DNA of 64,000 nucleotides from the NCBI GenBank assembly GCA_900544535.1, contig UQVH01000002.1, forward strand, positions 62,001-126,000, written 5' to 3'. This stretch comes from an uncultured Bacteroidales bacterium. Its GTDB lineage: Bacteria; Bacteroidota; Bacteroidia; Bacteroidales; Muribaculaceae. Position numbers and translations under genes: made by a program. The first letter of the stretch is position 1. Every line of letters begins with the position of its first letter. The notes under the pieces were generated by a model. That model was not told the DNA's origin. It made no database searches and worked only from the letters and a program-made list of their open reading frames with translations. Positions 17,920-28,010 of this stretch are shown in pieces.

Positions 17920-18573
17920 TTAGCGCTGAGCCTGATAGGGGAATACCTTGATCTTTCCATTATCGATGTAGTAGGCAGAGTTCGATGCGTTGGCATTCTG
18001 CTGGTTGGTTAGACCACTCTGACCTTTCTGGCCTTTCTTCCCGTTGCGCATATTGCGGTTCTTTCCGTCTTTGTGGCCCTTATTGTGCTTTGCCTGAGCC
18101 ATTTTCCCGTGGTGAGGGCCTCCGGCCTTGAACGCATTGTCTACATAATTGTTTTCGAGAAACTGGACATATTGCTCAGGAGTAAGGATATTCTTGACTT
18201 TTGCAAGATAGTCGCGACGGTACTGCATCATTTGCTGGCGGTTTTCGGCGCGTTTGGCCTGCTTGTCAACTTTTGACTGCTGTTTTGTCTTATCTGCCTT
18301 TCTGGCCTTTGCCTTGTCACAGGTACCGTTCTGAGCCTTGTCGCATTTGCGGGCAGGTTTCTGAGGAGCGATAGCCTGAAGTTCGGATTTCTGCTGCTCG
18401 GTGAGGTTGAGGCCTTCGAACGGATTGGGGCGGTTGGTTTTACCTGCTTTACCTGCTTTTGTGCATTCTGTCTGGTTGGGACAGGTCTGTGAGTTTGCGG
18501 GAGTCTGTGCTACGGCGGTAAGTCCTAAGGTTGATACCAAGAGAATTGCTACACTTAAAATTGTCTTTTTCAT
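17920..18573 (-). CDS. Small basic exported protein, Spy/CpxP-like (LTxxQ motifs)
   Basis: A 217-residue exported protein with a Sec signal peptide (about 1-22, ending AVA before QTP). Two LTxxQ-like motifs, GLNLTEQQKSELQAI and ILTPEQYVQFLENNY, are spaced as in Spy/CpxP periplasmic chaperones and related Bacteroidetes proteins. The rest is highly basic: Lys/Arg/Gln-rich helices between the motifs and a Gly/His/Met/Asn/Lys-rich tail (GGPHHGKM to GKKGQKG). Four cysteines form two pairs outside the motifs (TCPNQTEC, KCDKAQNGTC). The His/Met/Cys content could suit metal binding, as in zinc- or copper-induced Spy relatives; this is inference. It is monocistronic on the minus strand, with a 273-bp gap upstream. 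Confidence 0.72.
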   Translation of the reverse strand: MKKTILSVAILLVSTLGLTAVAQTPANSQTCPNQTECTKAGKAGKTNRPNPFEGLNLTEQQKSELQAIAPQKPARKCDKAQNGTCDKAKARKADKTKQQSKVDKQAKRAENRQQMMQYRRDYLAKVKNILTPEQYVQFLENNYVDNAFKAGGPHHGKMAQAKHNKGHKDGKNRNMRNGKKGQKGQSGLTNQQNANASNSAYYIDNGKIKVFPYQAQR

Positions 18574-18795
18574 TGTTTCTTATTTACTATTATTCTTGTG
18601 ATTTCTTTGAGTTAAAAAATCGTTGTCAGTTAACCGTTTTTTTGTCCGATTTTATACTTAAGACAATCGAGATAAAGGATGGTTTAAAACGTAATCGATT
18701 GATTTAACATAGTTTGTATATAAAGTTAAAATATTTGAGTGATCAGCGTCCATGGCCGTCCCGTCGGTCAGAAACAGGTGATTGGTCGAGAGGAA

Positions 18796-18827
18796 TTTGA
18801 CATTTAAGCGGAAAAATGCTAAATTTG
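18796..18827 (+). promoter_or_regulatory. Consensus promoter for the thioredoxin-like lipoprotein gene
   Basis: TTTG (18796-18799), a 20-bp spacer and TAAATTTG (18820-18827): both elements match the Bacteroidetes housekeeping consensus exactly. The other 200 bp of this intergenic region (18574-18795) are AT-rich with no RNA gene or repeat that I can see, apart from an 8-bp palindrome AATCGATT. Confidence 0.75.
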
Positions 18828-18870
18828 CACTCATCTAACCCATTATATGAGATTATTTAGTATAATAAAT

Positions 18871-19968
18871 ATGAAAACGATAGGCAAATTATTAATTATA
18901 AGTTCATTAGTTCTTACTGTGTCCTGCGGTAACAGCAATCAGTGGCATCTTGAAGGACGGATCGACGGTCTTGGTGAAAAGGATCTCGTTGTGCTCGAAG
19001 GCAACAATCAGGGCTATTGGTACCCGATGGATACGATCGAAGTCAGAGGTAACGGATCGTTCAGTTACAGCCGGGAGGCCCAGGGCTATCCTGATATATA
19101 CCGTCTGCGCATAGGGGAGAAGTCTCTCTATTTCCCGATCGATAGCATTGAAACCATTTCGCTTTCAGCACAGGCTCCCAATATAGATGTCAACCACTCA
19201 CTATCCGGAACACCTCAGGCCGAGAATCTTGAACGTGTCGACAGTCTTTTACGTGCAGAAGTGTCATCAGCAGGCGCGCAGGCTGTAACCGCCAACGCAT
19301 CCCTCAAGCGCGAGCTCGGAAAGATGATTCTTGCCGATCCGGCCGGAATCGTACCTTACTATATTATAAGCAAGCGTGTCGGAGGCCAACCGCTTTTCAA
19401 TCCGGCCGTCAAAGAAGATCTGCGCATCATTGGTGCCGTTGCCAACGCTTTTAACGAACAGCGTCCCTCAGATCCGCGCACAACTTATCTGCGCAATCTC
19501 TTTATCAGCAACCGTCCGAAATCAGGCAAGATCAATGAGGAAAACGTGGCCTATGCCAACGAGGTCAGGGCCTTTGACATCAACCTCTTCGACAATGAAG
19601 GCAAGAAACACTCGCTGCTTGATCTTACCTCCAAGGGCAATGTAGTGATCCTTAATTTCACAGCTTATACGGCTCAGGAATCACCCGCTTTCAACGTGAT
19701 GCTCAACAAAGTCTATGAGAAATATCACAGCCAGGGACTTGAAATTTTCCAGGTAGCTTTTGACGATGACGAATACGCCTGGAAGCAGACAGCCAAGAAT
19801 CTTCCCTGGATTACTGTACTCAACGGCGCTGCTGACGGTGACAAGGCTCTGCGTGACTATAATGTCGGCTCATTGCCTGCTATCTTCATTTTTGACCGCA
19901 ATGGCGATGTCGTAGAGCGTGTTACCGATCTGAACACGCTTGATTCATCTGTTGCCCGCCGCCTCTGA
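18871..19968 (+). CDS. Thioredoxin-fold lipoprotein (DUF4369/TlpA-like) lacking the CXXC motif
   Basis: A lipoprotein of 365 residues from the ATG at 18871 (an ATG at 18847 would add eight). The lipobox LTVSCG gives an acylated cysteine; no acidic export signal follows it, so it probably faces the periplasm. An N-terminal DUF4369-like beta domain is followed by a helical middle and a C-terminal thioredoxin/AhpC-TSA fold (VVILNFTAY, then EKYHSQGLEIFQVAFD, the cis-Pro segment GSLPAIFIFDRNG). The position of the WCGPC motif reads TAQES, so both redox cysteines are gone. It cannot act as a disulfide reductase; a binding or scaffold role is more likely. tamB follows 78 bp downstream. Confidence 0.85.
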   Translation: MKTIGKLLIISSLVLTVSCGNSNQWHLEGRIDGLGEKDLVVLEGNNQGYWYPMDTIEVRGNGSFSYSREAQGYPDIYRLRIGEKSLYFPIDSIETISLSAQAPNIDVNHSLSGTPQAENLERVDSLLRAEVSSAGAQAVTANASLKRELGKMILADPAGIVPYYIISKRVGGQPLFNPAVKEDLRIIGAVANAFNEQRPSDPRTTYLRNLFISNRPKSGKINEENVAYANEVRAFDINLFDNEGKKHSLLDLTSKGNVVILNFTAYTAQESPAFNVMLNKVYEKYHSQGLEIFQVAFDDDEYAWKQTAKNLPWITVLNGAADGDKALRDYNVGSLPAIFIFDRNGDVVERVTDLNTLDSSVARRL

Positions 19969-20046
19969 GACAGTGGGGCGGGGCAGTCGGGCCCCTCGGA
20001 ACAATACCCGATTCAAAGAAGATATTGGTGACATACGTCGACTGAG

Positions 20047-23000
20047 TTGAAAACATTTTACCGCATTCTGCGCTTTATTCTCGTTGTGGTTTTAGTGCTG
20101 CCTCTGGCAGTACCGCTGATCCTCTATGTCGTTCTCAGTCTTCCCTCAGTGCAGCAGCGGATTGCGAGAACTGCTGAAAAGGAACTTACAGAACTATTGG
20201 GCACTGATGTCTCGGTGGGATCTGTGACGATAGCGCCTTTCAACAGGGTAGTGCTTGCTGATGTCGGTGTGAAAGATCCGGCCGGCGAGGAGGCTTTACA
20301 GGTCGGACATCTTGGAGCGGGACTCAGTTTCTTTGAGGGCTTGTGGCATAAACGTCTGGTGATCACCTATGTGGAAATCATAGATCTTGATCTGCATCTA
20401 TATCGTGAGTCAGCTGATGCCCCGCTCAACATTCAGCCTATTATTGACCGTTTCAAAAAGAAAGATGGTAACGGGCCGTCGAAATTCGATCTGGCTGTAA
20501 ATCTTATTGTGATACGCAGATCCGGGCTCAGTTACGACGTCCGGGATGCCGCTCCGGCAGATTCAGGCCGTTTTGATCAGCATCATATCAAAGTGGAAGG
20601 GCTACGTGCAGATATTTGCGCGCCTGTCATATCCGACACCCGTATCGAGACTGAAATCAAGCGAATGGCCGCTTCTGAACGTTGCGGGTTTCTCCTGCGA
20701 GAACTGCGGGCCGACGTCATGGTTGACAAAGGAAATATGACGATAGAGAATTTCGTCGTCGAGACGAATCGCTCGCGCCTTGCCCTCAACGATCTTACTC
20801 TCGAATCGCCGCTTGGGGGCATATTCAGACCAGGGGAGGCTCTGCGTTCTCCGGTCGAGACTCTGTCAGATTCATACCTGACACTGTCGGATCTGAAACC
20901 CTTCGTCAGGGGAATGGATGACATCGATGTGTGCGTGGATATGGACATCGAGGCCGACGGATCGGCTGATAGTCTCAGCCTCAGTCGCTTTGATCTCTCG
21001 ATAGCAGAAAGCGGCGCTCACATAAGTGCCCACGGACTGATAAGCAATCTTACAAAGGGGCGTGAATACATTTCTGTCGATCTTCGCAGGTTGAGTGTAC
21101 AGGCGTCAGTTCCGCAATCGCTGAGCTATATGGCAAAAACCACAAGCCCTTTCCATCATATCTACGACCGGCTGAGCGCTTTGGCGCCATTAGGGGATAT
21201 AAATTTGCTCGGCGATCTGACTCTGACCCCTTCCGGTATCGACTTCAACGGTGCCCTGGATACCGAATGCGGCAATGTAGACATAGACTGCGGAATCCTC
21301 CGAGAGAGATCGGGAGCTCTGCGTATCGACGGTTTCCTTTCATCGACAGCCTTTGATCCCTCGGCTCTTTATAAATCTCTTGCACCGCTGACTCATATTG
21401 CCTTTGATACCGAGGCCGATATGACCCTTTACGGGAGTAAAAATATAAAAGGAGGTATAGGGCTGACAATTCCGGAACTGACATGGAACGGCTATGATTT
21501 TTCAGATTTGAGTGCCAATGCCGATTTCAGGGGCAACAATGTGGATGTGACTGTGCGCTCCGCTTCCCCATTACTGGATTTTTCGGCCACAGGCGGAGCC
21601 GAACTCAGCGGTGCGGCACCGCTTACCGAACTTTATGCCCAGATCAACCGCTTGTCACTTGCTCCTTTTGTGAAAGGCGATAAAATCCGGGGTAATCTCT
21701 CGTTTGAGTTTGACGCTTCGATGCGCGGACGTAATCCGGACATGATCAACGGCTGGTGCAAACTTACAGACCTGGTCTATGACGGACGTAACGGCAAGAC
21801 GCTGTCGGTCCCGCGGGTGGAACTTGACGCCGTGACCGGCGATTCGACAAGGAACCTGACTCTGCGAAGCGGGCAGATTGACGCTGACCTTAAAGGTGAT
21901 TTCAGTCTGAAAAGCCTTGCTCATGACGTCAGAGCCGTAATAGCCAAAGTATATCCGGCACTGCTTCCCGCCGACAGTGGCCGCGAGATTGCCGATTTTA
22001 ACTTCGACCTTGATGTCAAAGTCAAGGAAGACACTACGGTCAGCCGCTTTTTCGGATTGCCGGTGGATATAATTTATCCGGTTACAGTCCGTTCGTTTGC
22101 CCGCGGCGGCGATGAAGCTTCCATCGGTCTTGAACTCGACGCCCCGTATCTGCGTAAAAAGGACAAACTTGTGGAGGGTACGGCATTTTCCGTGCTTATT
22201 GACGTGGCCAAAAAGCATTCCGACATGACTGCCCATACCTCTTTCCCTACTAAAAATGGAATGCTGGACCTCAGGCTTGTCTCGGAAGGTGCCGTCGATT
22301 CACTGGGAACTTCGGTGGCTTGGAAAATAGACCGGAAAGAAGCCTTTAACGGGAAGCTTGATTTCTCGGCGCTATTCAGCCGGAGCGGAGAGTCTGACGG
22401 TCTGTTGACTGATATTTCCGTGGCTCCGACACAAATGGTGTTCAACGATTCGGCATGGTCTGTGAATCCTGCGGCGATACATATCGCTCCAAAAAGAATC
22501 GTTGTTGATAATCTGAGCGGAGAGCGCGCCGGTCAGTCGCTGAAAATAAATGGGGTTGCCTCGGCCGATTCAACCGATCGCCTGATAGTGGAACTTGATG
22601 CCATTGACCTGGATTATATCTTCGAGTCCCTCAGCATGAGCGATGCCGTGAGATTCGGCGGAAGCGCTACCGGCACATTCTACGGTCTGAGATTGCTGTC
22701 GGGTGATCCTGTCCTCTACACACCCCGGCTCAAGGTAAAGGACATGCAGTATAACGGCTGTGTGATGGGGGATGCGGATATTCGGAGCTATTGGGACAAT
22801 GAGGATAAGTCTGTGCGTATAATGGCGGATATTGTCGGTGATGACAAGTCGGCACTGAATGTCGATGGAGTGATCAGGCCTATGAGTTCAGAACTTGATT
22901 TCGCTTTTAAGGCTGATCGCGCTCCAGTCGGATTTATGGCGCCTTTCATGTCGGCTTTTACCTCGAAAGTCAGCGGAAAGGTCAGTGGAGATGCCCGGCT

Positions 23001-24618
23001 CTATGGTACATTCAAGAATCTTGATCTCTCAGGCGACATATTTGCGCAAGATCTCAGCATGAAGCTTGATTTTACCAATACCACATACACCACAACGGAC
23101 AGTGTGCACCTGCGTCCCGGAATGATCAGATTTGACAATATAAAGCTGTCTGACCGTTACGGCAAGACGGCCAATCTAAGCGGCTATGTCTCGCATAATT
23201 ATTTCCATGATCCTACATTCCGTTTCGACATTACTGATGCCCGTAATTTTCTTGTCTATGACGTCAATGAGACTCAGACGGAAGACCCTTGGTATGGTTG
23301 TATTTTCGGCAACGGAAAGGCATCGGTCATAGGAGTGCCCGGACGTGTGGATATAAACGTAGCAATGTCGACTGCCGACAAATCGACTTTCACATTCGTG
23401 ATGAGCGATGCTGAACAGGCAGTCGACTATCAATTTATCACACTACGTGATAAAAACAAGGCGTTCAAGGATTCTATCGCGGCCCTTGACCCTACGCCGC
23501 TGATCGTCCGTCAGTTGCGTGACCGCATCCGTCGCGAGGAGCAGCAGTCATCATCAGCCTATGCCATGACCTTTGATGTCGGCATCACACCTTCGGCCAC
23601 GATAAATCTTGTGATGGACCCTGTTGGAGGTGACAAAATTACGGCTTTCGGCAGCGGACAACTGCGCATGACTTACAGCTCAGATGGAGATCTGCGTATG
23701 TACGGCGACTACAAGATCAACCACGGCACCTATAATTTCACACTTCAGGACATAATCATCAAGGATTTCACAATCCGTGAGGGGAGCAAGATCACCTTCC
23801 TCGGTGATCCGTACAGCGCGAAACTTGACATCGTAGCCTCGTATTCGGTCAACGCCAATCTCAGCGATCTTGACGAATCTTTCCTTGAAGACCGCGAATT
23901 GAACCGCACCAATGTTCCTGTCAACGCACTGATGATGGTCAGCGGCGACATACGACAGCCTGAGATCAAGTTCGACCTCGATTTTCCGACCCTTACTCGC
24001 GACACTTACCGCAAAGTGCGCTCAATCGTCTCGACAGAGGATATGATGAACCGCCAGATCATCTATCTGCTTGCATTGAACAAATTCTATACACCGGATT
24101 ATATGACGGCGACACACGGCAACGAGCTTGTTTCTGTTGCGTCGTCAACTCTTTCGTCGCGTCTCAGCTCGATGCTCGGTCAGCTCAGCGACAACTGGAG
24201 CATTGCACCGGCCATCCGCAGCGATCGCGGCGATTTTTCGGACGTAGAAGTAGATGTCGCTCTGTCAAGTCATCTGCTTAACAACAGGCTGTTGCTCAAC
24301 GGCAACTTCGGCTATCGCGACAACTCGATGAACAACAACAGCTTCATCGGTGATTTCGACATCCGTTATCTACTCAACCGAGCCGGCACCATACAGCTGA
24401 AGGCATATAACCGGTATAATGATCAGAACTATTATCTCAAGAGCGCTCTGACCACTCAGGGTGTCGGCATCGTGTTCAAGCGCGATTTCGACAATATTTT
24501 CTCTTTCCTCAAACGTCGTAAGCCGAAAAAAACGTCTGAGGAGTCGGATGCTGTGGATAAAAGTGCACCTGGCGTGAAAAATGAAGAGGAGAAACAGCCG
24601 GAAAAAAGCGCTGAATAA
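20047..24618 (+). CDS. TamB/AsmA-like translocation and assembly module protein
   Basis: A 1523-residue protein with a single N-terminal membrane anchor (about residues 5-30) followed by a very long, repetitive beta-strand body, ending in the DUF490/TamB C-terminal domain (about 1180-1500, with GQLRMTYSSDGDLRMYGDYKINHGTY-like strands and DFDIRYLLNRAGTIQLKAYNRYND). Such proteins bridge inner and outer membrane and move lipids or help outer-membrane protein assembly. The N-terminal AsmA-like part is also visible. It ends in a Lys/Glu-rich tail. The start is a TTG at 20047. No Omp85 partner adjoins it; the Omp85-like barrel in this window is 16 kb away. Confidence 0.9.
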   Translation: MKTFYRILRFILVVVLVLPLAVPLILYVVLSLPSVQQRIARTAEKELTELLGTDVSVGSVTIAPFNRVVLADVGVKDPAGEEALQVGHLGAGLSFFEGLWHKRLVITYVEIIDLDLHLYRESADAPLNIQPIIDRFKKKDGNGPSKFDLAVNLIVIRRSGLSYDVRDAAPADSGRFDQHHIKVEGLRADICAPVISDTRIETEIKRMAASERCGFLLRELRADVMVDKGNMTIENFVVETNRSRLALNDLTLESPLGGIFRPGEALRSPVETLSDSYLTLSDLKPFVRGMDDIDVCVDMDIEADGSADSLSLSRFDLSIAESGAHISAHGLISNLTKGREYISVDLRRLSVQASVPQSLSYMAKTTSPFHHIYDRLSALAPLGDINLLGDLTLTPSGIDFNGALDTECGNVDIDCGILRERSGALRIDGFLSSTAFDPSALYKSLAPLTHIAFDTEADMTLYGSKNIKGGIGLTIPELTWNGYDFSDLSANADFRGNNVDVTVRSASPLLDFSATGGAELSGAAPLTELYAQINRLSLAPFVKGDKIRGNLSFEFDASMRGRNPDMINGWCKLTDLVYDGRNGKTLSVPRVELDAVTGDSTRNLTLRSGQIDADLKGDFSLKSLAHDVRAVIAKVYPALLPADSGREIADFNFDLDVKVKEDTTVSRFFGLPVDIIYPVTVRSFARGGDEASIGLELDAPYLRKKDKLVEGTAFSVLIDVAKKHSDMTAHTSFPTKNGMLDLRLVSEGAVDSLGTSVAWKIDRKEAFNGKLDFSALFSRSGESDGLLTDISVAPTQMVFNDSAWSVNPAAIHIAPKRIVVDNLSGERAGQSLKINGVASADSTDRLIVELDAIDLDYIFESLSMSDAVRFGGSATGTFYGLRLLSGDPVLYTPRLKVKDMQYNGCVMGDADIRSYWDNEDKSVRIMADIVGDDKSALNVDGVIRPMSSELDFAFKADRAPVGFMAPFMSAFTSKVSGKVSGDARLYGTFKNLDLSGDIFAQDLSMKLDFTNTTYTTTDSVHLRPGMIRFDNIKLSDRYGKTANLSGYVSHNYFHDPTFRFDITDARNFLVYDVNETQTEDPWYGCIFGNGKASVIGVPGRVDINVAMSTADKSTFTFVMSDAEQAVDYQFITLRDKNKAFKDSIAALDPTPLIVRQLRDRIRREEQQSSSAYAMTFDVGITPSATINLVMDPVGGDKITAFGSGQLRMTYSSDGDLRMYGDYKINHGTYNFTLQDIIIKDFTIREGSKITFLGDPYSAKLDIVASYSVNANLSDLDESFLEDRELNRTNVPVNALMMVSGDIRQPEIKFDLDFPTLTRDTYRKVRSIVSTEDMMNRQIIYLLALNKFYTPDYMTATHGNELVSVASSTLSSRLSSMLGQLSDNWSIAPAIRSDRGDFSDVEVDVALSSHLLNNRLLLNGNFGYRDNSMNNNSFIGDFDIRYLLNRAGTIQLKAYNRYNDQNYYLKSALTTQGVGIVFKRDFDNIFSFLKRRKPKKTSEESDAVDKSAPGVKNEEEKQPEKSAE

Positions 24619-24706
24619 ATGTAACCAATTTGCCCCGTTTTTCGTCTAAAATAAAGATCTCTGCTATACATCGAAAAACAGAAAATATCACAATATTCAC
24701 ATTTTT

Positions 24707-27700
24707 ATGAGAAAAAGTATCATCTCACTGGCGCTGTTTGCCGCAAGTTCGCTCGGCATGGGCGCTGCGCCGTTGTGGCTTCGCAACGTGGCAATCTCTC
24801 CGGACGGTACCACAATTGCGTTTACCTACAAAGGCAACATCTTCACGGTCCCTGTCAAAGGTGGCGATGCGCGCCAGCTGACTTCAGGCGGGAGCTACAA
24901 CACTTTGCCTGTATGGAGTCCCGACGGTTCAAAGATCGCGTTCAACAGTGACCGCGAAGGATCGCTTGACATTTTTGTCGTCGACAGCAAGGGCGGAGTG
25001 CCAAAACGGCTGACAACCAATTCAGGCAATGAGACTCCGCTTGCGTTCAAGGACAATAATCATGTCGTATTCGCGACGGCCGATATGCCGGCTCCGACAG
25101 CAGCACAGGCCGCTTTCACTCAGCAGGTCTATACGGTCAGCCTTGACGGAGGCCGTCCTGAAATGATGATATCTCTGACAATTCCAGCTCTCAGCATCAA
25201 TCGCGACGGTCGTGTGCTCTATCAGGACCGCAAGGGTGTTGAAAACATCTGGCGCAAGCATGAACGTTCGTCAGGCACTGCCGATATATGGCTTATTGAA
25301 AACGGACGTCACACCAAGCTCACTGATTTTAACGGGCATGACATGAATCCGGTGTGGGCACATGACGGGCAGTTCTATTTTATCAGCGAGGAAGACGGAA
25401 CTCTCAATGTCTACAAGCGTTCGGTCGACGGCTCGCAGAAAAAGCAGCTGACGAAATTCAAGACTCATCCCGTACGCTCGCTTTCAGCCTCTGACAACGG
25501 CCAGCTCGCTTTCAGTTGGAACGGCGAGATATATACGATGGCTGAGAATGGCAAACCTGCAAAGGTGGATGTCAATATCATCAGCGACGATTATGCTTCG
25601 CCTGTGGAGAAGACCATGCGTCGCAACGGAGCGACTTCGTTTGCTGTTTCTCCCGACGGCGAGTTGGTGGCTTTCGTTCTCCGCGGCGATGTCTATGTGA
25701 CTTCAACCGAATACAACACCACGCGTCGCATCACCGACACTCCTGCCCAGGAACGCTCTGTCGATTTCGCTCCTGACGGTCGCAGCATTGTCTATGACAG
25801 CGAGCGCGACGGCATCTGGCAGCTTTTCACCACCGAGATCAAGGACCCGGAGGAAAAATCGCTGCTCTATGCCACAGAACTTGTCGAAAAGCCTCTCTAT
25901 AAGAGCGACAAGCCTGCGTTCTTCCCGGCTTACAGTCCTGACGGCAAAAAGGTGGCTTTCCTTGAGGACCGTACCACTGTGCGCGTGATGGATCTCAAGA
26001 GCAAGAAGGTGACGACAGCTTTGGATGGAAAGTACAATTACAGTTATTCAGACGGTGACATAGGTTTTGAATGGAGCCCTGACAGCCGTTGGCTTCTGAC
26101 CGACTATATCGGTATCGGCGGATGGCAGAATTCTGATATAGCATTGGTAAAGGCTGACGGCAGCGAGACGATCGATCTTACCGAGAGCGGCTATGTCAAT
26201 GCTTCCCCTCAGTGGGCGCTTGGCGGCAAGGCTGTTGCCTATACCACCGGCAAATATGGCTACAAGAGCCACGGCAGCTGGGGAAATGAAAGCGATGTGA
26301 TGCTCATGTTCCTCGATGGCGAAGCATACGACCGTTTCCGCATGACTGAGGAAGAGATCAAACTTGCCGACAAAGAAAAGGCCGACAAGGAGAAGAAGGG
26401 TAAAGACGATAAAAAGTCCGATTCCAAAAAGAAGTCAAAGAAAGATTCCAAGAAAGACTCCAAAAAAGATTCTTCCGACAAGGAGAGCGCCAATAAGGAT
26501 TCTGTGAAGAAAGACGAACCTCTGAATCTTGATATTGAGAACCGCCGTTACCGCATTGCGCGTCTGACAGGTTCTTCGTCAAGAATGGGTTCTTATTATG
26601 TATCTCCGAAGGGTGACAAGCTCTATTATGTGGCTTCAAGCCCTGATGGCCGTGCGCTCTATGAACGGAATCTTAAAGAGGGCTCGACCCGTGTCCTTGT
26701 CAAGGGGCTTGGCGCATGGGGCATGGTACCGGACAAGAAAGGCAGCAATCTTTTTGTAATCGACCGTTCCGGTATCAAGAACGTGAATCTTGCAAGCGGA
26801 AAATCAACTCCCGTCTCTTTCGAGGCTGAATATAACCGCCGTCCTGCCGAGGAACGCGAATATATCTACGAGCACATGTGGCGTCAGGTATTTGACAAGT
26901 TCCATGATAAGAATTTCCACGGTGCCGACTGGAAACTCTACCGGAAAGAATATCAAAAATTCCTTCCGCACATCAACAATGGTTATGATTTCGCAATTTT
27001 ACTCAGCGAAATTCTTGGTGAATTGAACGCATCGCACACCGGAGGAAGCTATTCCGGCGGTTCAGGACGCAGTGTGCTCCCGACGGCATCCCTTGGCGCT
27101 TTCTATGACGAATCGTTTAAGGGAGATGGACTCAGAATCAAGGAGATAGTAAAACGTGGCCCGCTCTCGGACAAGAGTCTTGGGCTTGAAGCCGGCGACG
27201 TAATCCTCTCGGTCAACGATTCGTTGATCCGTGCAGGTAAAGACTACTATCCGCTGCTCGAAGGAAAGAGCGGAAAGAAAGTCAAGATTGAAGTGAAGAA
27301 AGCCAAAGGCGACAAGAAAGTTGTTTATGTGAAGCCTGTGGATTTCGGCACGATGAGAACTCTCCTTTACAACCGCTGGGTTGAACGCAATGAGCGCATT
27401 GTCGACAGTGTGTCAGGCGGACGCATAGCCTATATTCATGTCAAGGCTATGGACGGACCGAGTTTCAATGAGGTCTATGACCGCCTGCTCGGCAAATACC
27501 GCAATCATGACGCCGTTGTTGTCGATACGCGCCACAACGGCGGAGGCTGGCTCCATAACGACATTGCCCTCCTGTTGAACGGCAAAGCATATGTCACCCA
27601 CTGTCCCCGCGGGCAGTTTATCGGGACCGACCCATTCTCGCAGTGGTGTAAGCCTTCGGCGATGCTGGTTGACGAGAGCAATTACAGTGATGCTCACGGT

Positions 27701-27979
27701 ACGCCATATGTTTATCAGACTCTTAAGATCGGTGATGTCGTAGGTGCTCCGATTCCCGGTACAATGACAGCTGTGTGGTGGGAGACTCAGATTGATCCGA
27801 CCATTGTCTTCGGTATTCCGGAAGTGACTTCGCTTAATCCGGACGGTGAAATGCTTGAAAACAAGCAGCTCAACCCCGACGTTGTCATCTACAACAATCC
27901 TGCTGATGTGATCCGCGGTATTGACGACCAGCTTATCGGCGCTACCAAACACCTGATGAAGAAAACCGCCAAGAAATAA
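24707..27979 (+). CDS. Tricorn-like S41 peptidase with beta-propeller and PDZ domains
   Basis: Large exported protease of 1090 residues with a signal peptide (about 1-20). Layout: a WD40/PD40 beta-propeller (about 25-300, TolB-like SPDG repeats), a second propeller (about 310-540), a 50-residue Lys/Asp/Ser-rich low-complexity insert (554-604), the rest of the second propeller, a C1 helical domain, a PDZ domain (about 800-875) and the S41 catalytic domain. Candidate active-site residues match tricorn: S776-H777 in NASHTGG and nucleophile S994 in NYSDAH. Tricorn family proteases trim peptides produced by other proteases; here it probably works in the periplasm or at the surface. Its gene is followed by a strong bidirectional terminator. 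Confidence 0.93.
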   Translation: MRKSIISLALFAASSLGMGAAPLWLRNVAISPDGTTIAFTYKGNIFTVPVKGGDARQLTSGGSYNTLPVWSPDGSKIAFNSDREGSLDIFVVDSKGGVPKRLTTNSGNETPLAFKDNNHVVFATADMPAPTAAQAAFTQQVYTVSLDGGRPEMMISLTIPALSINRDGRVLYQDRKGVENIWRKHERSSGTADIWLIENGRHTKLTDFNGHDMNPVWAHDGQFYFISEEDGTLNVYKRSVDGSQKKQLTKFKTHPVRSLSASDNGQLAFSWNGEIYTMAENGKPAKVDVNIISDDYASPVEKTMRRNGATSFAVSPDGELVAFVLRGDVYVTSTEYNTTRRITDTPAQERSVDFAPDGRSIVYDSERDGIWQLFTTEIKDPEEKSLLYATELVEKPLYKSDKPAFFPAYSPDGKKVAFLEDRTTVRVMDLKSKKVTTALDGKYNYSYSDGDIGFEWSPDSRWLLTDYIGIGGWQNSDIALVKADGSETIDLTESGYVNASPQWALGGKAVAYTTGKYGYKSHGSWGNESDVMLMFLDGEAYDRFRMTEEEIKLADKEKADKEKKGKDDKKSDSKKKSKKDSKKDSKKDSSDKESANKDSVKKDEPLNLDIENRRYRIARLTGSSSRMGSYYVSPKGDKLYYVASSPDGRALYERNLKEGSTRVLVKGLGAWGMVPDKKGSNLFVIDRSGIKNVNLASGKSTPVSFEAEYNRRPAEEREYIYEHMWRQVFDKFHDKNFHGADWKLYRKEYQKFLPHINNGYDFAILLSEILGELNASHTGGSYSGGSGRSVLPTASLGAFYDESFKGDGLRIKEIVKRGPLSDKSLGLEAGDVILSVNDSLIRAGKDYYPLLEGKSGKKVKIEVKKAKGDKKVVYVKPVDFGTMRTLLYNRWVERNERIVDSVSGGRIAYIHVKAMDGPSFNEVYDRLLGKYRNHDAVVVDTRHNGGGWLHNDIALLLNGKAYVTHCPRGQFIGTDPFSQWCKPSAMLVDESNYSDAHGTPYVYQTLKIGDVVGAPIPGTMTAVWWETQIDPTIVFGIPEVTSLNPDGEMLENKQLNPDVVIYNNPADVIRGIDDQLIGATKHLMKKTAKK

Positions 27980-28010
27980 CGGTCCCGCACTAACTTAAAG
28001 GCAACAAACT

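Noticed and set aside
18574..18795. Possible RNA gene or repeat in the 273-bp gap
   Set aside because: No stable stem, tRNA fold or duplicated sequence; the single palindrome AATCGATT is short enough to be chance.
19975..19995. GGGGC/GCCCC hairpin between the thioredoxin-like gene and tamB
   Set aside because: Five base pairs with a 6-nt loop and no T tract; too weak to call.
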